DNA of 39,513 nucleotides from an uncultured Prevotellaceae bacterium (GTDB lineage Bacteria; Bacteroidota; Bacteroidia; Bacteroidales; Bacteroidaceae), in contig CALDLA010000098.1 in the NCBI GenBank assembly GCA_937898415.1, positions 1 through 39,513 of the forward strand, given 5' to 3'. The position numbers were made by a program, and so were the translations under genes. The notes below the pieces were generated by a model. That model worked only from the letters and a program-made list of their open reading frames with translations, did no database searches and had not been told where the DNA came from. Below, one piece after another: positions 1 through 7,618 of this stretch (positions within the stretch are counted from its first letter, which is position 1; every line of letters begins with the position of its first letter).

Positions 1-29
1 AGCCTCCGCGTGCTTACGTACCATTTCAT
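1..29 (-). CDS. 5' end of a leftward gene cut by the window edge
   Basis: On the minus strand an ATG at 29-27 opens a frame that stays open for nine codons (MKWYVSTRR) to the window edge. It lies about 50 nt downstream of a minus-strand TATCTTTG box. The peptide is too short to name. The divergent position relative to the export operon suggests a separate transcription unit. A TTG further upstream in the same frame is an alternative start. Confidence 0.3.
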
Positions 30-78
30 CTCGCCGTCAAATCCAGTCAACCCCAAGACGAATCACGTAAATTCGGTG

Positions 79-86
79 CAAAGATA
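79..86 (-). promoter_or_regulatory. Minus-strand -7 box TATCTTTG
   Basis: The reverse complement reads TATCTTTG, matching the Bacteroidota primary sigma factor -7 consensus TAnnTTTG. It points left, toward the gene starting at 29. No convincing -33 TTTG was seen. Confidence 0.55.
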
Positions 87-129
87 CGCATTTTTCCCGA
101 CTTTCCAACAGAAATAGAAAAAAAATACG

Positions 130-137
130 TACCTTTG
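130..137 (+). promoter_or_regulatory. -7 box TACCTTTG for the polysaccharide operon
   Basis: TACCTTTG matches TAnnTTTG and lies 49 bp before the ATG at 186. The -33 element is not clear (TTTC at 102-105, spacer too long), so the promoter may be weak or activator dependent. Confidence 0.55.
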
Positions 138-185
138 CAGCAATTTTATGAATTCTGTGTTTCATATTATATAATATAAGGTATA

Positions 186-971
186 ATGAAGACCATCAGA
201 CTATTGATAGTGGCAGGTGCGGCCTTGACGGCAGTATCGTGCGTAACACCCAAGAATTTCAACTACTTCCAGGACTTGACCGATGGTCAGGAAATCAGTC
301 TTCCGGCTAATCGTGAGATTAAACTGCAGCCGGGTGACAAGATTTCGGTGATGGTGACGAGCAAGGACCCGCTGATGAGCAATGTCTTCAACAAGGGTTT
401 CTCGTCGAGCACCGATGGCGGGAAGGTGGATGCCAATAAAATACACGTCAGCTATACTGTTGACAATCATGGCGATATTGACATTCCTGCACTCGGCAAG
501 GTGGCCGTCAACGGCAAGAGCCGAATGGAAGTAGCCCAGGATATCCAGAACAGACTGCGCGAGGAACTGCTGAAGGATGCCACTGTCACGGTGGAGTTCA
601 TCGACCTGCGCTTCTCTGTCTTGGGTGAGGTACAGGCTCCAGGTGTTTATTTTATCAACAAGGACGTCTATACCCTGACCGACGCGCTGGCCATGGCTGG
701 CGGCATTGGCCTCTATGGTAAGCGCGACAGTGTGATGGTCATCCGTGAGATGCCCACTGGCAGGAAAGTCTATGTCGTGAACATCAGCTCCGGTCGCGAT
801 ATGCTGTCGTCCGAGGCTTACTATATCAAGCAGAATGACATCATCAACGTAAAGGCTAACAATACGAAGGCTCGCCAGTCGCTGGCTAATGGTAACGAGA
901 CGCGCAGCATCTCGTTCTGGACAACCATCGTTTCGCTGGCAGCAACATTGAGTATGCTGATTTTTAAATAA
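186..971 (+). CDS. Wza-like polysaccharide export outer-membrane lipoprotein
   Basis: Outer-membrane export channel of the Wza/BexD type (poly_export plus SLBB domains), carrying capsule or exopolysaccharide across the outer membrane. The first ~20 residues form a lipoprotein signal ending in a lipobox-like VSC at about residue 19. The PGDKISVMV stretch at residues ~49-57 is the usual start of the poly_export domain, and FSVLGEVQAPGVYFINKD (~143-160) is the SLBB-type module. The C-terminal hydrophobic tail (~240-260) fits a membrane-spanning helix. At 261 aa it is the short form common in Bacteroidales. It is the first gene of the 186-5822 operon and precedes its co-polymerase partner. Confidence 0.9.
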   Translation: MKTIRLLIVAGAALTAVSCVTPKNFNYFQDLTDGQEISLPANREIKLQPGDKISVMVTSKDPLMSNVFNKGFSSSTDGGKVDANKIHVSYTVDNHGDIDIPALGKVAVNGKSRMEVAQDIQNRLREELLKDATVTVEFIDLRFSVLGEVQAPGVYFINKDVYTLTDALAMAGGIGLYGKRDSVMVIREMPTGRKVYVVNISSGRDMLSSEAYYIKQNDIINVKANNTKARQSLANGNETRSISFWTTIVSLAATLSMLIFK

Positions 972-1025
972 GAAGTTAGGAGAAGTTAGGGGAAGTTAGG
1001 AGAAGTTAGGAGAATTTAGGAGAAG
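971..1025 (+). repeat. 10-bp tandem repeat between export genes
   Basis: Five blocks of a 10-bp unit (AGAAGTTAGG with single-base variants) plus a half copy fill the space between the wza-like stop codon and the next ATG at 1032. The first base of the array is the last base of the stop codon. The purine-rich unit may double as a ribosome-binding region. Confidence 0.9.
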
Positions 1026-1031
1026 CGATAT

Positions 1032-2642
1032 ATGGAAATCAAGGAATACGAGAAAGTAGTCATAGAGAACGAGCGTACGGTGTCGATTGGTGACTTCTGG
1101 CGAGCTTGCAAGCGCAAGTGGAAGTGGTTTGTGGGCTGTGTGGTGAGCTGTTGTGTACTGGCCTTGCTGTTCATCCTCGTTGCCACGCCGCAGTATGAAC
1201 GCTATGCCGCCCTGATTATCAAGGACGAGAGTAGCGGCGGTAACCTGCTGTCGGCCATGAGTTCCAGCATGGGTATGCTGGCCGGTATGGCCGGACTGAA
1301 CATCACGTCGAATGTGAACAACGAACTTGAGGTGTTCCGTTCGCCGGCTACGATGATGGAAGTTGTCAAGCGGTTGGACATGGACGTGACGTATAAGGTG
1401 TGGGACGGTCTGCAGCGTAAGGAGCTGTATGATGAGACCCTGCCCATCAAGGTGACTTACCCCGCCCTGACCGAAAAGGACGGTGCCTATATGAAGATGG
1501 ACTTGAGGAAGGACGGCACGTTCACCGTCTACAAGTTCCGCTTGAACAAGGATAAGTTTGACGGCGAGGTACAGGGACAGGTGAACAACGTGGTGAAGAC
1601 GCCGATAGGCAAGATAGCCGTGACCAAGACTCCGCACTTTGACAAGTTCTTCAAGGAGGATAGCGAGAAGACCATCCGCATTATGAAGTATCCGAGGTAT
1701 GACATGACGGATCTCTGTATGAAGAAACTGACGGCTGAACTGGAGGACGACCAGACATCGGTCATCAGTCTGGGCTATCAAGATATGTCGAGCGACCGTG
1801 CCGAGCGTATCATCAATACCCTGATTACCGTCTATCAGGAGAACTACCTGAAGGACAAGAATGCGGCAGCCGAGGAGTCGGCTGATTTCCTGAACGAGCG
1901 CATTGCCAGCATCGAGGGTCAGCTGCAGGGAATCGACAGCGAGATTTCACGATTCCGCGGCAAGAACCTGATACCCGACTACGAAGCTACGGCTAAAGCC
2001 TATCTGGAGAATGCGGCCATGACCAACGAAGCCGTGATGAAGCTGAGCAACCAGCTCTACGTCATGGAGCACATGCAGAAGTTCCTGAAAAACGAGAGCA
2101 ACAAGGACAAACCGCTACCTGCCAACATCGTGCCCGACAATGAGAGCGTAGGCAAGCAGATAGCCGAGTACAACAAGCTGCTGATGCAGCGCAACGAGAT
2201 GCTCAGCAACAGTAGCGAGAAGAACCCGTTGGTGGAGAGCACCACGGCTCAGATAGAGGCGATGCGTACGGCCATAGACCACTCACTGGGGAACGCTGTG
2301 GCACAGGCTAAGATCATGCTCCAGAATGTCATGAAGGAGGACAACAAGATCACCAGCAAGTTGGCCACCGCCCCCGACAAGGTTGTCTCCATCCTGCCTG
2401 CCGAGCGCAAGCAAAAACTGATAGAAGCGCTCTACATCTACCTGCTGCAGAAGAAGGAAGAGAACAACCTGTCGCAAATCTTCAACTCCAAGAACACCCG
2501 TATCATCACGCCCCCTATGGGCAAGCTGAAGCCTGTCTTCCCCAAGAAGATACGCACTATGGCCGCTGCCGGACTGTTAGGACTGCTGTTGCCCGGCATC
2601 TTCATCTTCATCGGACTGAGCAACGGAAGGAAGTTTGAATAA
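1032..2642 (+). CDS. Wzz/Wzc-like polysaccharide co-polymerase, no kinase domain
   Basis: Inner-membrane chain-length determinant that pairs with the Wza-like exporter. A transmembrane helix at ~32-52 is followed by a Wzz domain, a long alpha-helical coiled-coil region (~275-445), the GNVR-type segment ending in LPAERKQKLIEALYIYLLQKKEE (split here: ILPAERKQKL, then YIYLLQKKEE), and a second helix at ~508-530. The protein stops right after the second helix, so the cytoplasmic BY-kinase domain (Walker A and tyrosine tail) of classical Wzc is absent. A kinase, if used, must be encoded elsewhere. The gene overlaps the next by 8 nt. Confidence 0.9.
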   Translation: MEIKEYEKVVIENERTVSIGDFWRACKRKWKWFVGCVVSCCVLALLFILVATPQYERYAALIIKDESSGGNLLSAMSSSMGMLAGMAGLNITSNVNNELEVFRSPATMMEVVKRLDMDVTYKVWDGLQRKELYDETLPIKVTYPALTEKDGAYMKMDLRKDGTFTVYKFRLNKDKFDGEVQGQVNNVVKTPIGKIAVTKTPHFDKFFKEDSEKTIRIMKYPRYDMTDLCMKKLTAELEDDQTSVISLGYQDMSSDRAERIINTLITVYQENYLKDKNAAAEESADFLNERIASIEGQLQGIDSEISRFRGKNLIPDYEATAKAYLENAAMTNEAVMKLSNQLYVMEHMQKFLKNESNKDKPLPANIVPDNESVGKQIAEYNKLLMQRNEMLSNSSEKNPLVESTTAQIEAMRTAIDHSLGNAVAQAKIMLQNVMKEDNKITSKLATAPDKVVSILPAERKQKLIEALYIYLLQKKEENNLSQIFNSKNTRIITPPMGKLKPVFPKKIRTMAAAGLLGLLLPGIFIFIGLSNGRKFE

Positions 2643-3786
2643 ACAGACGCTGAGCTACTACCTGTTCGGCCTGACGCTGACCCTGTTCCAGTTTGCCGGA
2701 TACTCTGCCATCACGCTCCCGCTGCTGGCACTGGCCACGCTGCTCATCTTCAATGTCGGCGTCTTCAACCGCAACCTGAAGACCATGCCCTCGTACATGC
2801 TCTTCCTGGCATGCTCCATACTTATCGGTCTGGCGTTTCTCATCTTCAGGGACACCAGTGCCAAGTCTATCATGGCTTGGGGACAGTTCTATTTCTTTGC
2901 TTTCCTGCTGTTGGGAATCGACGACAAGTCAAAGCTTATCCGCATCATCAAGTACTTTGTCTATGCCATCTTCGTGGCCGACCTGCTGTCGAACATCCTG
3001 TTAGCAATGGGTTTCTCGTTGCCCTGGACCAAGTTCCCACCCGTCCGTCCCGGCGAACTGTTACCCCGTTTCCCTGGTGTCAAGAGCAGTTCGCTCTATT
3101 CCGGCAGTATCTCCTTCCTGGCACTCTGCTGTATCATGCAGGAGGACATCCGCAACAAGTGGCTCCGCTATTCGGTGGTCTTTGTCATGTGCCTTAACTT
3201 GCTGTTAGCTGGCTCCTTCCGCTATTATATCACGCTGTTGGCCGTCTTCGCCCTTTACTATTTCCATATCTACAAAGACCGTCGCAAGCTGCTGCTGACC
3301 TATGGCCTGTTCGTGCTGGGCGTCATCATCATGACCGCCACGACCACTGATATCAGTAAGAGTAACGAGTTGCGATGGGGATTATGGTTACATACCATTG
3401 ACATCATCGGCCAGAACCCGTTCTTCGGCGAGGGCTTTGTCTTCCACGACGTCAGGGAGGGTGTCGTCTTCAGTCTTCACAACCTGGCCATGGCTCGTAT
3501 GACGGAGTCTACCATCTTGCTGTTTGCCATGTGTTTCGGGGTGCCCGTCATGTGTCTTTTCCTGCATGCCATCTATGCTACGCTACGCCATTTCTACCGC
3601 TATCGACAGTATGAGCAGGAGTTAGGCTTCTTTTTGGGGTTGACCCTCGACCTCTTCTGGGGTGGCAGTATTGACAACTGTATGTCGGTATCCATTCTCC
3701 TGCTGAGTATGTACCTTATCAATTATAACGGCTACATCATGAGCCACGCTGAACGCTATGCAAAGATCCCTGATAGACAAGTTTAA
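2635..3786 (+). CDS. Wzy-like O-antigen/capsule polymerase
   Basis: Polytopic membrane protein, hydrophobic for almost its whole 383 residues, with a longer polar loop around 120-165 and short basic loops, as expected for Wzy-type polymerases that join lipid-linked repeat units in the periplasm. Sequence identity in this family is low, so the call rests on topology and position between co-polymerase and flippase. The start is TTG at 2635; the first in-frame ATG would remove the first one to two membrane helices, so TTG is preferred. The start overlaps the upstream stop as TTGAATAA, and the 3' end overlaps the next gene by 29 nt. Confidence 0.75.
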   Translation: MNKQTLSYYLFGLTLTLFQFAGYSAITLPLLALATLLIFNVGVFNRNLKTMPSYMLFLACSILIGLAFLIFRDTSAKSIMAWGQFYFFAFLLLGIDDKSKLIRIIKYFVYAIFVADLLSNILLAMGFSLPWTKFPPVRPGELLPRFPGVKSSSLYSGSISFLALCCIMQEDIRNKWLRYSVVFVMCLNLLLAGSFRYYITLLAVFALYYFHIYKDRRKLLLTYGLFVLGVIIMTATTTDISKSNELRWGLWLHTIDIIGQNPFFGEGFVFHDVREGVVFSLHNLAMARMTESTILLFAMCFGVPVMCLFLHAIYATLRHFYRYRQYEQELGFFLGLTLDLFWGGSIDNCMSVSILLLSMYLINYNGYIMSHAERYAKIPDRQV

Positions 3787-5068
3787 GACCTCCGACATTG
3801 CCAAGCGCATGGCCAGCGGTGCCTTCTGGTCGTTCACAGGGACGGCTCTGGGCAAGTTTCTGGTCTTGCTGAGCGGCATCTTCTGTGCCCGTATCTTAGG
3901 GCAGGAGGTCTTCGGCGAGCTGGGTATGGTGCGCTCCACTATCGGAATGTTCATCGTCTTAGGCACCTCGGGCATCGGCGTTACTGCCACTCGCTACATC
4001 GCCAACTATCGCAAGACAGACCCCGCGCATGCTGCGTCTATCTGCTTGCTTTCCAATAAGTTCGCCTGGTGGGCAGGCATCGTCGTGGGAGTGATGATGC
4101 TGTTGCTGTCTGATGTCCTGGCCAAGGAAGCCCTCCACTCGGCTGACCTCAAGACGGCCGTGCAACTGGGTGCCGTCATGCTTTTTGTCTCCATCCTCAA
4201 CGGGGCGCCCAACGGTGTGTTGGTGGGCCTCGAGGACTTCCGTTCGGTAGCCGTCAACACGTTCATCGGCAGTCTCTGCGAGGCCGTCTTTATGGTTGTC
4301 GGTGCCTGGCTCTACGGTCTGGAGGGTGCCATCCTCGGCTTTGGCGTCGGCGTGGTCTCGCTCTACGTGGCCAACGCAATGGCCGTCAGGCGTGACTTGC
4401 AACGGGAGCATATCGTCACCCGTGGCCAGGCTATCCGACGGGAGGACTGGCGACTGCTCTATACTTACAGCATACCCGCTACGCTGTCGGCCCTGACCGT
4501 TGCCCCCGTGTTCTTCGCCATCCGCTCCATGCTGGTCAGTCACAGCGGTTATGCCGAATTAGGCATCTTCGAGGCTGCCGACCAGTGGAAGGTCATCATC
4601 CTCTTCATCCCCACCACCGTCAGCCAGATTGTGCTGCCCATCCTCTCCAGTCTCTTTGACATCCGTAAGTTCAAGAAGACGTTGGGCGTCAACATCCTGC
4701 TCATTGCGGTTGTCTCGACGGTCATCGCCCTGTCCGTGGCCCTGCTCAGTCCGCTCATCATGCCGCTCTACGGCCAGTCGTTCACCGACCTCATGCCGCT
4801 GACGCTGTTAGCCGTCTCCACCGTATTCTCGGCCGTCTCTAATGTCATCGAGATGTCTATCTACAGCCGCGATAAGATGTGGACGTGCTTTGGTCTGAAC
4901 CTCGTCTGGGCTGCGCTGCTCATCGGCCTGTCCCGACTGTTCCTCCGTCAGGGCATGGGCGCTTCGGCATTGGCACTGGCCGTGCTGCTGTCCTATCTGC
5001 TGAAGACTATCTATATAGGTATCTACATGATGTTCCTGCTCAGGGGAAAGGACAACTTCGATGAATAA
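3758..5068 (+). CDS. Wzx-like polysaccharide flippase
   Basis: Member of the MATE/MOP flippase superfamily (Polysacc_synt type), predicted to flip undecaprenyl-linked oligosaccharide across the inner membrane. The N-terminal segment (residues ~11-40) with ASGAFWSFTGTALGKFLVLL followed by ARILGQEVFGELGMV is typical of the family. About twelve hydrophobic helices are spread over 436 residues. It starts inside the polymerase gene (29-nt overlap) and ends in an 8-nt overlap (ATGAATAA) with the glycosyltransferase, indicating translational coupling. Confidence 0.88.
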   Translation: MQRSLIDKFKTSDIAKRMASGAFWSFTGTALGKFLVLLSGIFCARILGQEVFGELGMVRSTIGMFIVLGTSGIGVTATRYIANYRKTDPAHAASICLLSNKFAWWAGIVVGVMMLLLSDVLAKEALHSADLKTAVQLGAVMLFVSILNGAPNGVLVGLEDFRSVAVNTFIGSLCEAVFMVVGAWLYGLEGAILGFGVGVVSLYVANAMAVRRDLQREHIVTRGQAIRREDWRLLYTYSIPATLSALTVAPVFFAIRSMLVSHSGYAELGIFEAADQWKVIILFIPTTVSQIVLPILSSLFDIRKFKKTLGVNILLIAVVSTVIALSVALLSPLIMPLYGQSFTDLMPLTLLAVSTVFSAVSNVIEMSIYSRDKMWTCFGLNLVWAALLIGLSRLFLRQGMGASALALAVLLSYLLKTIYIGIYMMFLLRGKDNFDE

Positions 5069-5822
5069 GCCCGTATTCAGCATCGTCATCCCGACATTCA
5101 ACAGTCTGGAGTTGCTCCGGCGAGCCCTTTCGTCGGCCTTGCAGCAGCAGGGTGTCGCGATGGAGGTCATCGTCACCGACGACTCCACGACCACCGACAT
5201 TGCCGACTACATGGCCCGTCTCGACGACGAGCGCCTGCGCTATTTCAGGAACCAGCCCGGCCTGGGAGCCGTCGGCAATTGGAACAGTGGTTTGTCAAAA
5301 GCCACGGGCCAGTATGTCATCCTGATGCACCACGACGAGGCGATAAGCGGCGACGACTATCTGCAGCGGGTGCAGCGGTTGATGGACGGCGGTTCCGACA
5401 TTGTCGTGTCTCGCGTTGAAGTCACTATCGGCGACCGCGTAAAACCGTCGCACTTCACTGCCGCCATGAAGCGCTTCATGCTGCGTCACCCCTCATGGCT
5501 GTTCTTTGCCAATGCCGTGGGGCCTTGTGCCTGCATGGCCTTCCGTCGTAGTCAGCTGCAGCCCTTCTGCGACCAGCTGCGCTGGCTGGTCGATGTGGAG
5601 TGGTACTATCGGATGCTGTCCTCTCGCCGCGTCGTCTACGCCCCGCAGCTGGTCGTCCGCTCCATCCACGGCCATGAGGGCCAGATCACCGCGAGCCTTG
5701 ACATCCGGCGCACCTTCGCGGCCGACCGCCCCGTCGTTGCCCGCCTTCATCCCGAGTTGTCCGTCCGCCTCATGCTCTGGCTGTACAAAGCGGTCGTCAT
5801 CAACGCAAAAAGTACAAAATGA
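5061..5822 (+). CDS. Family 2 glycosyltransferase
   Basis: GT-A fold glycosyltransferase: FSIVIPTFNSLELLRRAL at the N terminus is the nucleotide-binding beta strand and helix, VTDDS (~39-43) the first Asp motif, and MHHDEA (~93-98) sits where the DXD metal motif is expected, here as HDE. At 253 aa it is a normal minimal GT2. It is the only glycosyltransferase in this operon, so other sugar-adding enzymes and the initiating phosphoglycosyltransferase must lie elsewhere; two further transferases occur at 13249 and 14253. Sugar specificity cannot be read from the sequence. Confidence 0.88.
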   Translation: MNKPVFSIVIPTFNSLELLRRALSSALQQQGVAMEVIVTDDSTTTDIADYMARLDDERLRYFRNQPGLGAVGNWNSGLSKATGQYVILMHHDEAISGDDYLQRVQRLMDGGSDIVVSRVEVTIGDRVKPSHFTAAMKRFMLRHPSWLFFANAVGPCACMAFRRSQLQPFCDQLRWLVDVEWYYRMLSSRRVVYAPQLVVRSIHGHEGQITASLDIRRTFAADRPVVARLHPELSVRLMLWLYKAVVINAKSTK

Positions 5823-5906
5823 ATACTTCTTCCTTCTCCCTTATCCGTTAGTTGGTGATAATCGTGGCTCATTTTGTTACTTTTTTGCTTATATTTTGAT
5901 GATTTG

Positions 5907-5938
5907 TTTGGTCGTTTCGATTGAAAAGTGTAATTTTG
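5907..5938 (+). promoter_or_regulatory. Canonical promoter for the DUF4143 ATPase
   Basis: TTTG at 5907-5910, a 20-nt spacer, and TAATTTTG at 5931-5938 match the Bacteroidota -33/-7 consensus. The predicted transcript starts near 5944 and includes the 33-bp repeat region as an ~80-nt leader. Confidence 0.75.
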
Positions 5939-6029
5939 CAACGATAAGGCGTTTGAAAAAGTGCGGCAAAGTTCCAAAAAGTCGTTTGAAAAAGTGTAAT
6001 AACATAACAAAAAGTCGTTGAGAAAAATG
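5918..6029 (+). repeat. 33-bp imperfect tandem repeat leading into an ATPase start codon
   Basis: Units begin at 5918 (32 bp, diverged), 5950, 5983 and 6016. The two central units share CGTTTGAAAAAGTG and a 3' AAAAAGT. In the last unit the position of GTG is occupied by the ATG at 6027 of the ATPase, so the upstream units look like decayed copies of the translation-start region. Confidence 0.75.
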
Positions 6030-7463
6030 CTGAAAAGGAAAATTGAAGACGTGTTGGTACAGTGGAAAAGTACTGATGGACACAAGCCTTTGGTAATTAT
6101 GGGCATTCGCCAATGCGGAAAGACCTTCATTGCTCAGCATTTTGCTGCGGCAAATTATCAGAATGTCATTTATATCAACTTCATCAAACAACCAGAGCGA
6201 ATCAATGCGTTCTTGGGCTCAAAAGACGTAAACGACATCCTGCTCAACCTCTCTGCGCAGATTCAGGGCGTTACGTTTACTCCTGGTGATACTTGTTTTA
6301 TCTTTGACGAGATTCAGGAGTGTCCAGAAGCACGAACATCACTCAAGTTTTTCAAAGAAGACGGACGTTTCGATGTGATTGCTACAGGCTCGCTGCTGGG
6401 CGTTCAAGGTTATGGCGACGAGAAGAAGAAACAACATCGCAAACTGGTTGGCCAGAAAGAACCTGGCAAGAATTCAGTACCTGTCGGTTCAGAGGAAATC
6501 ATCGAGATGTATCCACTGGATTTCGAGGAATTCCTATGGGCCAAAGGTATCAGCAAGGAAGTTATTGAGGCTCTGCGGAGGTTCTATCGTGAAGAGACGC
6601 CCGTTCCGTCAGGTATCCATGTGGCGATGAAGAACCTGCTGAATCTCTATGTGTCCATTGGCGGACTTCCTGAACCCATCAATGCCTTCCTCAAGACCAA
6701 CAACATGAACGAGGTCAGCAAGGCTTATAAGTCTATCTTGAAGGAATACCGCGACGATATGGTGAAATATGCTCCAGATAAGGACAAACCCCATATCCGC
6801 GAGTGTTTTAACTCCATTCCTAAGCAGTTGGCGAAAGACAATAAGAAGTTCCAATATAACAAGGTGAAGCCTGGTGGCAGAAGTGATACCTATCTGGGTT
6901 CGCTACAGTGGCTGGAGGATGCTGGCATTATCTGTCGTTGCTATAATACGGACATCACTGGGCTGCCGATGGAAGGCAATGCCAAGGATAACGTCTTCAA
7001 GGTCTATACGGCAGATATCGGGCTACTCATTGAGATGCTGGGAGCAGGCACACGTGCCGACATCCTTCAAGGCAATCTGGGCGGGTTCAAAGGTGCCATC
7101 TATGAGAACCTGATGGCCGATACCCTTCACAAGAAGGCGCAGAACTTGTATTATTTTCAGAAAGATTCCGGCTTAGAGCTGGATTTCCTTGTGCGAACTA
7201 ACGGGGAGTGCGTCCCTCTTGAAGTCAAAGCCAAAACCGCTCAGGCTAAAAGTGTTAAAACGGTGTTGGCCCATCCCGAAAAATATCACGTCAAGCACGT
7301 CATCAAATTTGGTGACTATAACATCGGACGCGATGGTCAGTTGCTGACGCTACCCAACTACATGCAGTTCCTTTTGGACTTGGAACCAGAGGAGATCGTC
7401 TTGGATACTATTGATGTTGATGCACTCAACTCCTTGGCTAAAGAAATTGTAGGAGGAAGTTGA
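6027..7463 (+). CDS. AAA_14/DUF4143-type ATPase
   Basis: P-loop ATPase with Walker A GIRQCGKT at residues 26-33 and Walker B CFIFDEIQ (~91-98), then a DUF4143 C-terminal region. In the C-terminal part LELDFLV followed by VPLEVKA gives the D...ExK signature of a PD-(D/E)XK nuclease-like fold. Proteins of this family are very common and multi-copy in Bacteroidales; their biological role is unsettled. ATG at 6027 is chosen over the TTG nine bases upstream because it gives the usual MLKRKI start. It is a single-gene unit with its own promoter and does not belong functionally to the polysaccharide operon. Confidence 0.88.
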   Translation: MLKRKIEDVLVQWKSTDGHKPLVIMGIRQCGKTFIAQHFAAANYQNVIYINFIKQPERINAFLGSKDVNDILLNLSAQIQGVTFTPGDTCFIFDEIQECPEARTSLKFFKEDGRFDVIATGSLLGVQGYGDEKKKQHRKLVGQKEPGKNSVPVGSEEIIEMYPLDFEEFLWAKGISKEVIEALRRFYREETPVPSGIHVAMKNLLNLYVSIGGLPEPINAFLKTNNMNEVSKAYKSILKEYRDDMVKYAPDKDKPHIRECFNSIPKQLAKDNKKFQYNKVKPGGRSDTYLGSLQWLEDAGIICRCYNTDITGLPMEGNAKDNVFKVYTADIGLLIEMLGAGTRADILQGNLGGFKGAIYENLMADTLHKKAQNLYYFQKDSGLELDFLVRTNGECVPLEVKAKTAQAKSVKTVLAHPEKYHVKHVIKFGDYNIGRDGQLLTLPNYMQFLLDLEPEEIVLDTIDVDALNSLAKEIVGGS

Positions 7464-7579
7464 TTTCCATAGGGTTGGACATGCAACAATTTATAAACGT
7501 TTGATATTCAGCTGTTTCTAATATTGGCTCATTCTTAAATTTTCCATAGGCAACTGATACAACTTTCGAAATAATGTCG

Positions 7580-7587
7580 TAACTTTG
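7580..7587 (+). promoter_or_regulatory. -7 box TAACTTTG for the TPR regulator
   Basis: TAACTTTG lies 31 bp before the ATG at 7619. No clear TTTG lies 19-21 nt upstream. Confidence 0.55.
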
Positions 7588-7618
7588 CAACCGAGAAACA
7601 ATCATATAATCGGTAGCG

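Noticed and set aside
996..1781. 261-codon minus-strand ORF
   Set aside because: Antisense to the clear Wzz/Wzc-like gene and without domain features.
5506..6021. 171-codon ORF running through the 33-bp repeats
   Set aside because: Begins inside the GT2 gene in another frame; the repeats are open only because the period is a multiple of three.
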